Below are positions 1 to 5,766 of a stretch of DNA of 5,988 nt, in pieces. This stretch comes from Sulfurovum sp. (GTDB taxonomy: Bacteria; Campylobacterota; Campylobacteria; Campylobacterales; Sulfurovaceae): NCBI GenBank assembly GCA_030634925.1, contig DAOVZV010000084.1:1-5988 (forward strand). The letters run 5' to 3'. The first letter of the stretch is position 1, and the number at the start of each line of letters is the position of its first letter. The translations under genes were made by a program, and so were the position numbers. Below the pieces are notes generated by a model. The model was given only the letters and a program-made list of their open reading frames with translations, was not told the DNA's origin and ran no database searches.

Positions 1-639
1 AAAGTCTGCTCTATTTTGAACTAGTTTTTCAAAAAAAATTTTAGCTTTACCTTTTTTTGTAGCAACTAAAATAAACCTTTGTCTTTTTTGAGGAACACCA
101 TATTTTGAAAAATCTATTATCTCTCCATGAACATCATAACCAAGATTTTGCAACTTTTTCCAAACATATTCGGAGTATGCCTCTCCTCTTTTATTCCCTT
201 TTTTAAATCCTATAGTAAAACCTTTTACATTCTCAAAAAATAAAATTTCAGGTTCAACATACTTTACAAATTGGATATATGAATCTATTAGTTTATTACG
301 CTCATCACTTTCATCTCTTCTTCCTGCCATTGAGAAACCTTGACAAGGAGGACCTCCAGCAATCATTTTGATTTGTCCTCGTAAAAGAATTAGTTCTTTT
401 TTATACTTTTTAATAATATCATTTATATCATAATTTTTTTTCTCTAGCCAAGAGGGCCAGGAAAAGTTATTATTCTTATCTATCAAGTTATACGCTAATG
501 TTTCAAAAGCATCAGTACTTTTTTCAACAGCAAAAAGACCTTTCCATCCTGCTTGATGTAACCCTAACGCAAGTCCTCCACAGCCAGAGAAAAGGTCTAT
601 ATATGTTAAGTTTAAATTATTTTTTATATATATTTTCAT
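1..639 (-). CDS. DNA (cytosine-5) methyltransferase, N-terminal part (runs off the left edge)
   Basis: Transfers a methyl group from S-adenosylmethionine to C5 of cytosine in a specific DNA site, most likely as the modification half of a restriction-modification system. Reading leftwards from ATG at 639-637 gives 213 codons with no stop. Visible family motifs in order: motif I (AdoMet binding) DLFSGCGGLALG at residues 15-26; motif IV GGPPCQGFS at 95-103 with catalytic Cys99; motif VI ENV at 136-138; motif VIII QKRQR at 184-188. The target recognition domain and motifs IX-X lie outside the window, so the site methylated cannot be told. The start is fixed: an in-frame TAG lies at 651-649 and no other start codon intervenes; the ribosome site is weak (AGG, 8 bases upstream). 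By hand count the gene is about 30% GC against about 38% in truB, consistent with transfer. A partner endonuclease may lie further left (inference). Confidence 0.95.
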   Translation of the reverse strand, partial: MKIYIKNNLNLTYIDLFSGCGGLALGLHQAGWKGLFAVEKSTDAFETLAYNLIDKNNNFSWPSWLEKKNYDINDIIKKYKKELILLRGQIKMIAGGPPCQGFSMAGRRDESDERNKLIDSYIQFVKYVEPEILFFENVKGFTIGFKKGNKRGEAYSEYVWKKLQNLGYDVHGEIIDFSKYGVPQKRQRFILVATKKGKAKIFFEKLVQNRADF

Positions 640-692
640 ATTTATTACCTAACATTTTTATTTTTATTTCTTTTTAAATATAGAATATCTTT

Positions 693-722
693 TTTATACT
701 TTTTATACTCTATAAATTTCAA
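693..722 (-). promoter_or_regulatory. Candidate promoter of the cytosine methyltransferase gene
   Basis: On the minus strand, TTGAAA (722-717) and TATAAA (698-693) are separated by 18 bases, a good sigma-70-type spacing, and lie 54 bases upstream of the methyltransferase ATG. A perfect tandem 9-base repeat (GTATAAAAA read on the minus strand, 708-691) covers the -10 hexamer and places a second TATAAA only 9 bases from the -35. AT-rich DNA yields such matches easily, so this is a candidate only. A separate promoter would fit a methyltransferase not belonging to the helicase-truB operon. Confidence 0.4.
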
Positions 723-749
723 TCTTATTTTAATTATTATTTATATGAG

Positions 750-1583
750 TTAAATATAATCACTTTGTTTATCCAATCTATTTAATCTATACTTAACTAT
801 CCCATCCTTTATCTCTATGATGGCAAATATCTTTGCTGTTTCTACTAGATATAGACCATCTTCTTTGGTCTCAAAGTAGGGTAGGTATAGCTTTTTGCCT
901 AGATATAGATACTCTTCATCTCCATTGTATATATTTGTAGGGATAGCTAGATGTTTGAATGGATTTAATGCCTTTTCATTGTCATAATGAAATGCTCCTT
1001 CGTTGATACGGTGTAGGCTACTTAGTGTGGCATCTACTTCTAGGTAATCTGCCATCAATGCACCGAGGCTTCTGATATAGCTACCTTCGCTTACAGTAGC
1101 CTCGAAGTGGACAAATGGATGATTGTAGTTGATTAGAGTTATGTCGTGTATGGTAGATGTAATCTTTTTGAGTTCTATCTCTTGACCCTCTCTGATTAGC
1201 TTGTACGCTCTTCTGCCATTTACTTTTTTAGCAGAGTATTTGGGAGGGTAGTAGCTGATAGTGCCTTTGAGATTATCTAGTGCTTGTTGGATTTTCTCTA
1301 TAGGGAACTCATCAGTCTCTTTGATGCTATCTATATTTTCTACATCCAAACTGGCTGAATTTGCTCCTAGCCATAGTGTAGCTTTGTAGCTTTTGGGTGT
1401 TTTGTCTAGGTATTGGAATAGTTTGGTATATTGTCCTGTGGCTACTATGAGACAACCTGATGCAAAAGGGTCTAGTGTACCTGAAAATCCTACCTTTTTG
1501 GTGTTGTACTTATATTTGATATAGTTCATATATCCATTAGATGAGCAGAATATCGGTTTGTTTACTACAAATAGTTTATTCAT
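750..1583 (-). CDS. truB: tRNA pseudouridine(55) synthase TruB
   Basis: Isomerises uridine 55 in the T-loop of most tRNAs to pseudouridine; a cytoplasmic tRNA modification and folding enzyme. The 277-residue protein has the TruB hallmark GTLDP at residues 35-39 with catalytic Asp38, a conserved tyrosine at about 66 (KSYKA), the PPKYSAKKVNGRRAY segment at 113-127, and the SYIRSLG motif at 168-174 with Arg171 and Leu173. The region after about 215 is short and divergent, so the protein is smaller than E. coli TruB (about 314), as is usual in Campylobacterota. The ATG at 1583 overlaps the helicase TGA as ATGA, so the two are cotranscribed and probably translationally coupled. In Campylobacter jejuni the next gene would be csrA (recalled, not checked); here it is a DNA methyltransferase after a 110-base gap. 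Confidence 0.96.
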   Translation of the reverse strand: MNKLFVVNKPIFCSSNGYMNYIKYKYNTKKVGFSGTLDPFASGCLIVATGQYTKLFQYLDKTPKSYKATLWLGANSASLDVENIDSIKETDEFPIEKIQQALDNLKGTISYYPPKYSAKKVNGRRAYKLIREGQEIELKKITSTIHDITLINYNHPFVHFEATVSEGSYIRSLGALMADYLEVDATLSSLHRINEGAFHYDNEKALNPFKHLAIPTNIYNGDEEYLYLGKKLYLPYFETKEDGLYLVETAKIFAIIEIKDGIVKYRLNRLDKQSDYI

Positions 1584-3646
1584 ATAGACTGCACAAATGA
1601 GCTAAGTATATTTTTTTTCTTGCCCCCAAAGTTGATAAGTAGGCTATACTCTTTACCAGATTTATTGACAGCTTGTATGCGTCCGAAGCCAAATATTTTG
1701 TGTTTGACGATGTCTCCTTTTTTGAAGTGTGAGCTTTTGGTTATTTTGAGGCTAGTATCACGGATGAGACCAGCTTCTCCTAGAAAACGGCTTTTGGTTA
1801 TCATCTTTCTCTTGCCTTTGTAAAATCTGCTATCTACATACGATAGAGTGAGGTCAGATTTGGCTCTTGTGATTGCCACATATCCCAATCTCCTCTCCTC
1901 TTCCATATCGGTCTTGTCTCCTAGAAGAGGGAAAAACTCCTCTTCTAGTCCTATGATAAACAAGTGTTCAAACTCCAATCCTTTGGATGCGTGGATACTC
2001 ATTATCGTAATAGTATCCTCTTCTAGTTGGTCTTGGTCGCTTTGTAGAGATATATCATTGAGGAAGTTATCTAGTGACATCTCTTCATCTTGTCCTATCG
2101 CTTCTTGGAAGTATCCGTAAAATTCATCTATATTTAGGATTTTCTCAAATCCATCTACCATCATTGCATAGTGGTCTTTAAGTCCTATAATCTTTTCAAA
2201 TAGTTCAATGAAATTTTCTATATCATACTTTATACTTTTTTGTAATTTATCTATATTATTTATAAGAGTAGAAAGAGAGTTTATTATTCTTTTGCTTAGG
2301 AGAGTATCACTATCTATATGAGTGATTTTTTGTATATATCCAAATAGTGACATTCCATCATCAAATGCTCCTTTTTGTAGCTTTTGTATAGATGCTTTTC
2401 CTATGCCTCTTTTGGGTTTGTTGATGATACGGATGAGAGAGAAATCATCATGTGGATTTGATATAACACGAAAGTATGATATGAGGTCTTTTATCTCAGC
2501 TCTCTCATAAAACCTCATCCCTCCTATTAGCTTGAAATTGACACCATATTTGATAAATCCCTCTTCTAGTGAACGAGATAGGACATTGATACGATAAAGC
2601 ACAGCTATCTCATCGGGGTCTGTACCAATATCTAGTAGCCTCTTTATCTCTTTGGCTATAGCAGATGCCTCCATAGACTCATCCAAGGAGTGCATTAGCT
2701 TGACATCTATGCCGTCTCCTTTGTGAGACTTCAAGTTCTTATCCAATCTTGCAGAGTTGTGTTCTATAAGCTTGTTTGCCACTTCTAATATAGGAGTAGT
2801 GGAGCGATAATTAGTCTCCAATTTGATAGTCTTACACTCATCAAAGTTGTCTGCAAACTCTAGTATATTACGGATATTAGCACCTCTCCATCCATATATA
2901 CTCTGGTCATCATCACCTACAACGCACAGATTGTTGTGTTGGCTACATAGTAGTTCTAGTAGCTGAAACTGTAGTTCATTGGTATCTTGATACTCATCTA
3001 CCATAATATACTGGTATCTCTGGCTTGTCTCTTCTCTTAGCTTGTCATCTTGTGTAAGTATCTTGTGGGTTAGCATAAGTAAATCATCAAAATCAACTAG
3101 ATTATTATCTTCTATATTCTCTTGATACTTTTTGTATATCGTAGCTACCTTTTTGTACTCTGGTAGTTGTGATTTTTGTATTACTATTTCAGGAGATAAT
3201 ATAGAGTTTTTGTATTTTGAAATCTCTGAAGATATAAACGCTATGTTTAGCTCAATCTTTAGCTCCTTGGCTATAGAACGCAATAGTCTCTTTTTGTCAT
3301 CACTATCTATAATAACAAACCCATTACTCCTACCTAGCTTGGATATATGAAGCTTTAGAAATAGTAGTCCAAACTTATGAAATGTACATAATAGGGGCTG
3401 GTCGATACGATTATTGGGCAACAGCTCCATCGCACGGTTACGCATCTCTGTAGCTGACTTGTTGGTAAATGTGAGAGTCAATGTATTAGAAGGATTTATT
3501 CCCACTTGTGATATGAGGTATGCCAATCTAGTTGTGATAGTCTTGGTCTTGCCACTTCCTGCACCAGCTAATATAAGCATAGCACCATCTATATATTCCA
3601 CGGCTTCTCTTTGAGAAGGGTTTAGATTATTCAAAACTGTTTGCAT
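1580..3646 (-). CDS. uvrD: UvrD/PcrA/Rep-family ATP-dependent 3'-5' DNA helicase
   Basis: A superfamily 1A helicase that unwinds DNA in nucleotide excision and mismatch repair and clears replication conflicts. All core motifs are visible in the 688 residues: Q motif NPSQREA (9-15), Walker A AGAGSGKT (27-34, Lys33), motif Ia TLTFTNKSATEM (57-68), Walker B VDEYQDTN (216-223), motif III GDDDQSIYGWRGA (244-256), motif IV TNYRS (278-282), motif V around IHASKGLEFEHLF (551-563), and motif VI RRLGYVAITRAK (585-596) with arginine finger Arg594. The C-terminus (about 643-688, GDIVKHKIFGFGRI) matches the Tudor-like domain of PcrA/UvrD, which binds RNA polymerase in characterised relatives, so a transcription-coupled role is plausible. 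The start is supported by AGAGGA 7 bases upstream of the ATG. Sequence alone does not separate UvrD, PcrA and Rep; the Tudor-like tail favours UvrD/PcrA. Its TGA overlaps the truB ATG by 4 bases. Confidence 0.95.
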   Translation of the reverse strand: MQTVLNNLNPSQREAVEYIDGAMLILAGAGSGKTKTITTRLAYLISQVGINPSNTLTLTFTNKSATEMRNRAMELLPNNRIDQPLLCTFHKFGLLFLKLHISKLGRSNGFVIIDSDDKKRLLRSIAKELKIELNIAFISSEISKYKNSILSPEIVIQKSQLPEYKKVATIYKKYQENIEDNNLVDFDDLLMLTHKILTQDDKLREETSQRYQYIMVDEYQDTNELQFQLLELLCSQHNNLCVVGDDDQSIYGWRGANIRNILEFADNFDECKTIKLETNYRSTTPILEVANKLIEHNSARLDKNLKSHKGDGIDVKLMHSLDESMEASAIAKEIKRLLDIGTDPDEIAVLYRINVLSRSLEEGFIKYGVNFKLIGGMRFYERAEIKDLISYFRVISNPHDDFSLIRIINKPKRGIGKASIQKLQKGAFDDGMSLFGYIQKITHIDSDTLLSKRIINSLSTLINNIDKLQKSIKYDIENFIELFEKIIGLKDHYAMMVDGFEKILNIDEFYGYFQEAIGQDEEMSLDNFLNDISLQSDQDQLEEDTITIMSIHASKGLEFEHLFIIGLEEEFFPLLGDKTDMEEERRLGYVAITRAKSDLTLSYVDSRFYKGKRKMITKSRFLGEAGLIRDTSLKITKSSHFKKGDIVKHKIFGFGRIQAVNKSGKEYSLLINFGGKKKNILSSFVQSI

Positions 3647-3672
3647 AAGGGTATCCTCTTTCTAGTATATTA

Positions 3673-3681
3673 ATTATATCA
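3673..3681 (-). promoter_or_regulatory. Candidate extended -10 promoter of the uvrD-truB operon
   Basis: On the minus strand the sequence TGATATAAT is a perfect extended -10 element (TGn followed by TATAAT), placed 27 bases upstream of the helicase ATG. That would give a leader of about 20 bases carrying the AGAGGA ribosome site at 3659-3654. No good -35 is seen at 17 bases (CTAATA). This is typical of Campylobacterota, where the vegetative sigma factor relies on an extended -10 and AT-rich upstream DNA. Confidence 0.55.
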
Positions 3682-3727
3682 TTTAATTGATTACATATTA
3701 GATAGAAAAAAGAATTATCCTAATAAG

Positions 3728-3738
3728 CATAACTTATG
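3728..3738. repeat. 11-base palindrome in the divergent promoter region, possible operator
   Basis: CATAA-C-TTATG is a 5-bp inverted repeat around a single base. A second overlapping dyad, TAAG-N5-CTTA, spans 3724-3736. It lies between the uvrD promoter on one strand and the LysR-type gene on the other, upstream of the latter's -10 boxes. LysR-type regulators commonly repress their own gene through short interrupted dyads in such regions, so it may be an autoregulatory site, but no clear T-N11-A half-sites were found. Chance is a real alternative in DNA this AT-rich. Confidence 0.25.
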
Positions 3739-3748
3739 TAACTTTAAG

Positions 3749-3764
3749 TATAATCAGATATAAT
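3749..3764 (+). promoter_or_regulatory. Candidate -10 elements of the LysR-type regulator gene
   Basis: Two perfect TATAAT hexamers, at 3749-3754 and 3759-3764, lie 50 and 40 bases upstream of the ATG at 3805. Neither has a convincing -35 hexamer or an extended TG. Which one is used cannot be decided. The ribosome site GAAGGA at 3791-3796, 8 bases before the ATG, supports the chosen start. Confidence 0.45.
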
Positions 3765-3804
3765 AATTTTATTAAGTAAAAGATAAATTTGAAGGATATA
3801 TTTT

Positions 3805-4707
3805 ATGTTAAAAGATTTTGTAAAATTAGAAACATTCTTGACCGTAGCTAGAGAGAGAAGCTTTTCAAAGGCATCTGCAAAATTGGGCATCTCCCAACCA
3901 GCAGTTACTCAACAGATTAAGTTTATAGAAAAATACCTAGCAGTAAAAGTCATCGAAAGAAAGAAAAATGGTATCAAGCTTACCAATGAGGGCGATGAGT
4001 TATACAAAGTAGCATCAAAACTAGAAAAAGAGATACACGCATCAGAACACGATATATTAAAAATAATAAATAAAGAGATTACATTTAAACTAGGTGCATC
4101 TTATACTATAGGTATGTATATTATCCCAGGACAATGCCTCAATACAATAGGTGAAGCTATCAATAATAGTGTAAGTCTCGATATTGATGAGAGTAATTCA
4201 ATAATAGCAAAGATAAAAGATAGAAAGCTAGATGTTGGACTTATAGAGTCTCCTGTAATAGACCCTGATTTGGTGTATAGAGAGTGGCTAGAGGATGAGC
4301 TTGTAGTTGTAAGTAATGTGCCAATACCAAAAGTATTAAAGACAGAAGAGCTTTATGATTTTGATTGGATTTGTAGAAATGAGGGTTCACACACTAGAAA
4401 GATAGTAACAGAAGTATTTGAAGAACTAGGTGTATCTTGTAAGAGTTTCAATGTACTAAGTGAAGTAAGTAATACAACAACTGTACTACAAACAATCAAA
4501 AAAAGTGACAAAACTCCAGATAGACCTGTTGTATCTATATTATCCAAGTTTGCTATTATGGATGAGGTAGCAGATGGTGAGCTTTTTGAGGCTAGAATTA
4601 GAGGATTTACTATGAGTAGAAAATTCCTTATCGCATACTCAAAAGAGAATAAACACAACGCCTATGTAGATAAAGTAGTCAATTATATCTTAGCAGGACA
4701 CTGCTAA
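3805..4707 (+). CDS. LysR-family transcriptional regulator
   Basis: A 300-residue DNA-binding regulator of standard LysR length. The N-terminal winged helix-turn-helix spans about residues 5-64, with the classic signature around FLTVARERSFSKASAKLGIS (11-30) and QPAVTQQIKFIEKYL (31-45). A linker helix follows (about 65-90), then a periplasmic-binding-protein-like effector domain (about 93-295). In the effector domain, RNEGSHTR at 191-198 resembles the EGSGTR-type ligand loop seen in CbbR/CysB-like members, which suggests a small anionic co-inducer (inference). Target genes and effector are unknown. It is transcribed divergently from uvrD and convergently with the SspB-like gene, so no obvious target operon adjoins it except perhaps itself. 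A GAAGGA ribosome site precedes the ATG. The last codons form the left arm and loop of a hairpin terminator, and its TAA overlaps the opposing gene's TAG. Confidence 0.93.
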   Translation: MLKDFVKLETFLTVARERSFSKASAKLGISQPAVTQQIKFIEKYLAVKVIERKKNGIKLTNEGDELYKVASKLEKEIHASEHDILKIINKEITFKLGASYTIGMYIIPGQCLNTIGEAINNSVSLDIDESNSIIAKIKDRKLDVGLIESPVIDPDLVYREWLEDELVVVSNVPIPKVLKTEELYDFDWICRNEGSHTRKIVTEVFEELGVSCKSFNVLSEVSNTTTVLQTIKKSDKTPDRPVVSILSKFAIMDEVADGELFEARIRGFTMSRKFLIAYSKENKHNAYVDKVVNYILAGHC

Positions 4708-4718
4708 GATTTAGTTTT
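4687..4718 (+). terminator. Intrinsic terminator over the overlapping stop codons of two convergent genes
   Basis: Positions 4687-4696 (ATCTTAGCAG) and 4701-4710 (CTGCTAAGAT) form a perfect 10-bp inverted repeat with a 4-base loop (GACA). On the plus strand it is followed by TTAGTTTT, a moderate U-tract, so it should stop the LysR transcript. On the minus strand the sequence after the stem (ATAATTGACT) is not T-rich, so termination in that direction would be weaker. The stem includes the final codons and the stop of the LysR gene and the stop of the opposing gene. Confidence 0.75.
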
Positions 4719-5162
4719 ACTTTTAAGTAGTTTCTTGTTTTTGGGATTATTTAAAAGTGCGTCCATAGATGACTTGCGTGAAGCACTAGGGTCACTTACC
4801 AATACATCAGGACTTGCCAAATTCATAATAATTGGTGTGTCCTTGACAAATAGTTGCTTGATTGCCAATATAGGCAGAGTAATAGTAGAACCAAAATTGT
4901 CACTACCAAATCCAGCCTCAAATGAGAAAAAATCATCTTCTAAATTAGCACTATCAAATGTATATCCACTCAATATAAAAATAACTGTCTCATCAAATGT
5001 ATCCTTGATACTAGGTGGTAATTCAGGATTAAATTTTAGATAAGATACTTGACAAGCTATAGCAAAGTCTTGATTTTTGGCAAATAGATACTCTATAGTA
5101 TCAAATATATGTTTTTTGCTAAGTTCCCGATACTCAGCAGTCTGAAAAATATGAAAAGTCAT
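4704..5162 (-). CDS. Small conserved-looking protein, possible divergent SspB-type ClpXP adaptor
   Basis: A 152-residue soluble protein with no signal peptide or membrane segment that I cannot assign with certainty. Its layout resembles E. coli SspB as I recall it. An N-terminal helix (about 11-30, ending YLFAKNQ) is followed by beta strands (about 33-42 and 59-66), then FSFEAGFGS (79-87) and STITLPILAIKQLFVKDT (92-109). The last two match the SspB pattern F-x-A-x-F-G, then V/T-x-P-L/I-x-A-V/I ending in a short helix plus an acidic/basic turn. SspB tethers SsrA-tagged proteins to ClpX through a flexible tail with a short basic-hydrophobic end. Here the tail (about 117-152) is low in complexity and ends in KNKKLLKSKTKS, which could play that part (inference). 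The start is supported by AAGGGGA 8 bases upstream. It follows the PabC-like gene by 14 bases, so they are probably one transcript. Confidence 0.8.
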   Translation of the reverse strand: MTFHIFQTAEYRELSKKHIFDTIEYLFAKNQDFAIACQVSYLKFNPELPPSIKDTFDETVIFILSGYTFDSANLEDDFFSFEAGFGSDNFGSTITLPILAIKQLFVKDTPIIMNLASPDVLVSDPSASRKSSMDALLNNPKNKKLLKSKTKS

Positions 5163-5170
5163 AATTATCT

Positions 5171-5177
5171 TCCCCTT
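5171..5177 (-). promoter_or_regulatory. Ribosome binding site of the SspB-like gene
   Basis: AAGGGGA on the minus strand, 8 bases before the ATG at 5162, is the strongest ribosome site in this cluster. It begins at the last base of the TAA stop of the upstream PabC-like gene, which argues for translation following closely after that gene on the same message. Confidence 0.6.
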
Positions 5178-5722
5178 TATGTTTTATCTATAATATTAAA
5201 ATGATTTAATATCTTAAATCCTATCATAGCATTGATTAAAGCTAAGTGTGAGTATTGAGATAAATTATCCTTTTGTATATTTTTCGTAGATAAAAAGCCC
5301 TCTTCTATCAATTTGGCTCTCATAGTACCTTTGAGTAGAGGATTTTGAGGAGTTACCCAAACCTCTCCATCATAAAAAGCAATATTGGATATAGTAGTAT
5401 CTGTAAGATAACCATCTTTTTCTATAATCACCTCATCAGCCTCTCCACAAGCCAAAAGAATACGATTGAACTCATCTCTATTTGCATACTTAAACTCATA
5501 ATCTACATCAGAAGATACAATATACAGACTGTTTATCTCTTTTGGTGTATAAGGTATATACTCCACAGATTTTATCTCACTATCATACAAGATACGACAC
5601 CGATACAACCCAACAAGAGGAGCATCTATATACTCAGACAATTCCAATACATCATCAATACCAAAAAGCACTCTACGGCTATTATCAAATCTATCCTGAT
5701 GATAAGAGAGGTTATAAATCAC
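5177..5722 (-). CDS. Class IV aminotransferase-like protein (aminodeoxychorismate lyase/PabC-like), 5' end uncertain
   Basis: Probable PLP enzyme splitting 4-amino-4-deoxychorismate into 4-aminobenzoate and pyruvate for folate synthesis; a role on another amino acid is possible. From the GTG at 5722 it has 181 residues. Fold-type IV signs: FKYANRDEF (77-85) with the presumed PLP lysine Lys78, YLTDTTISNIAFYDGEVWVTP (105-125, cofactor and strand region), NPLLKGTMRAKLIEEG (127-142), and ALINAMIGF (161-169). The GTG lacks a ribosome site, and the frame stays open upstream to a TGA at 5794. The extra residues, SNIKLIETIKIKDG just before the GTG, are what I expect at the start of this family (an ETI strand). 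No ATG, GTG or TTG exists there; only ATA/ATC codons could serve, notably ATA at 5770 or 5767, beside the upstream gene's stop. Either a non-standard start is used, or a start codon was lost, or the shorter GTG product is made. Confidence 0.8.
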   Translation of the reverse strand: MIYNLSYHQDRFDNSRRVLFGIDDVLELSEYIDAPLVGLYRCRILYDSEIKSVEYIPYTPKEINSLYIVSSDVDYEFKYANRDEFNRILLACGEADEVIIEKDGYLTDTTISNIAFYDGEVWVTPQNPLLKGTMRAKLIEEGFLSTKNIQKDNLSQYSHLALINAMIGFKILNHFNIIDKT

Positions 5723-5766
5723 ACCATCTTTTATCTTGATAGTCTCTATAAGCTTGATATTACTTA

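Noticed and set aside
31..58. Runs of eight A and seven T within the methyltransferase gene as a phase-variation tract
   Set aside because: The frame is intact, and runs this short and this common in AT-rich DNA are not evidence for switching; a similar run of eight lies in the end of uvrD (1611-1618).
679..714. Inverted repeat of 9 bp (one G-U pair) with an 18-base loop downstream of truB, as a possible truB terminator
   Set aside because: Almost all A-T pairs, a long loop, and it coincides with the candidate methyltransferase promoter; too weak to call a terminator.
1620..3614. Several 60-90 codon plus-strand open frames opposite the helicase
   Set aside because: All lie antisense to a complete helicase with every motif intact and show no protein-like pattern of their own.
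4353..4658. 101-codon minus-strand open frame inside the LysR gene
   Set aside because: Antisense to the effector domain, rich in Ser/Leu/Val as expected for a reverse-frame artefact.
4735..5043. 102-codon plus-strand open frame opposite the SspB-like gene
   Set aside because: The minus-strand frame has a strong ribosome site, a stop fitted to the neighbour, and a recognisable fold pattern; the plus frame has none of these.
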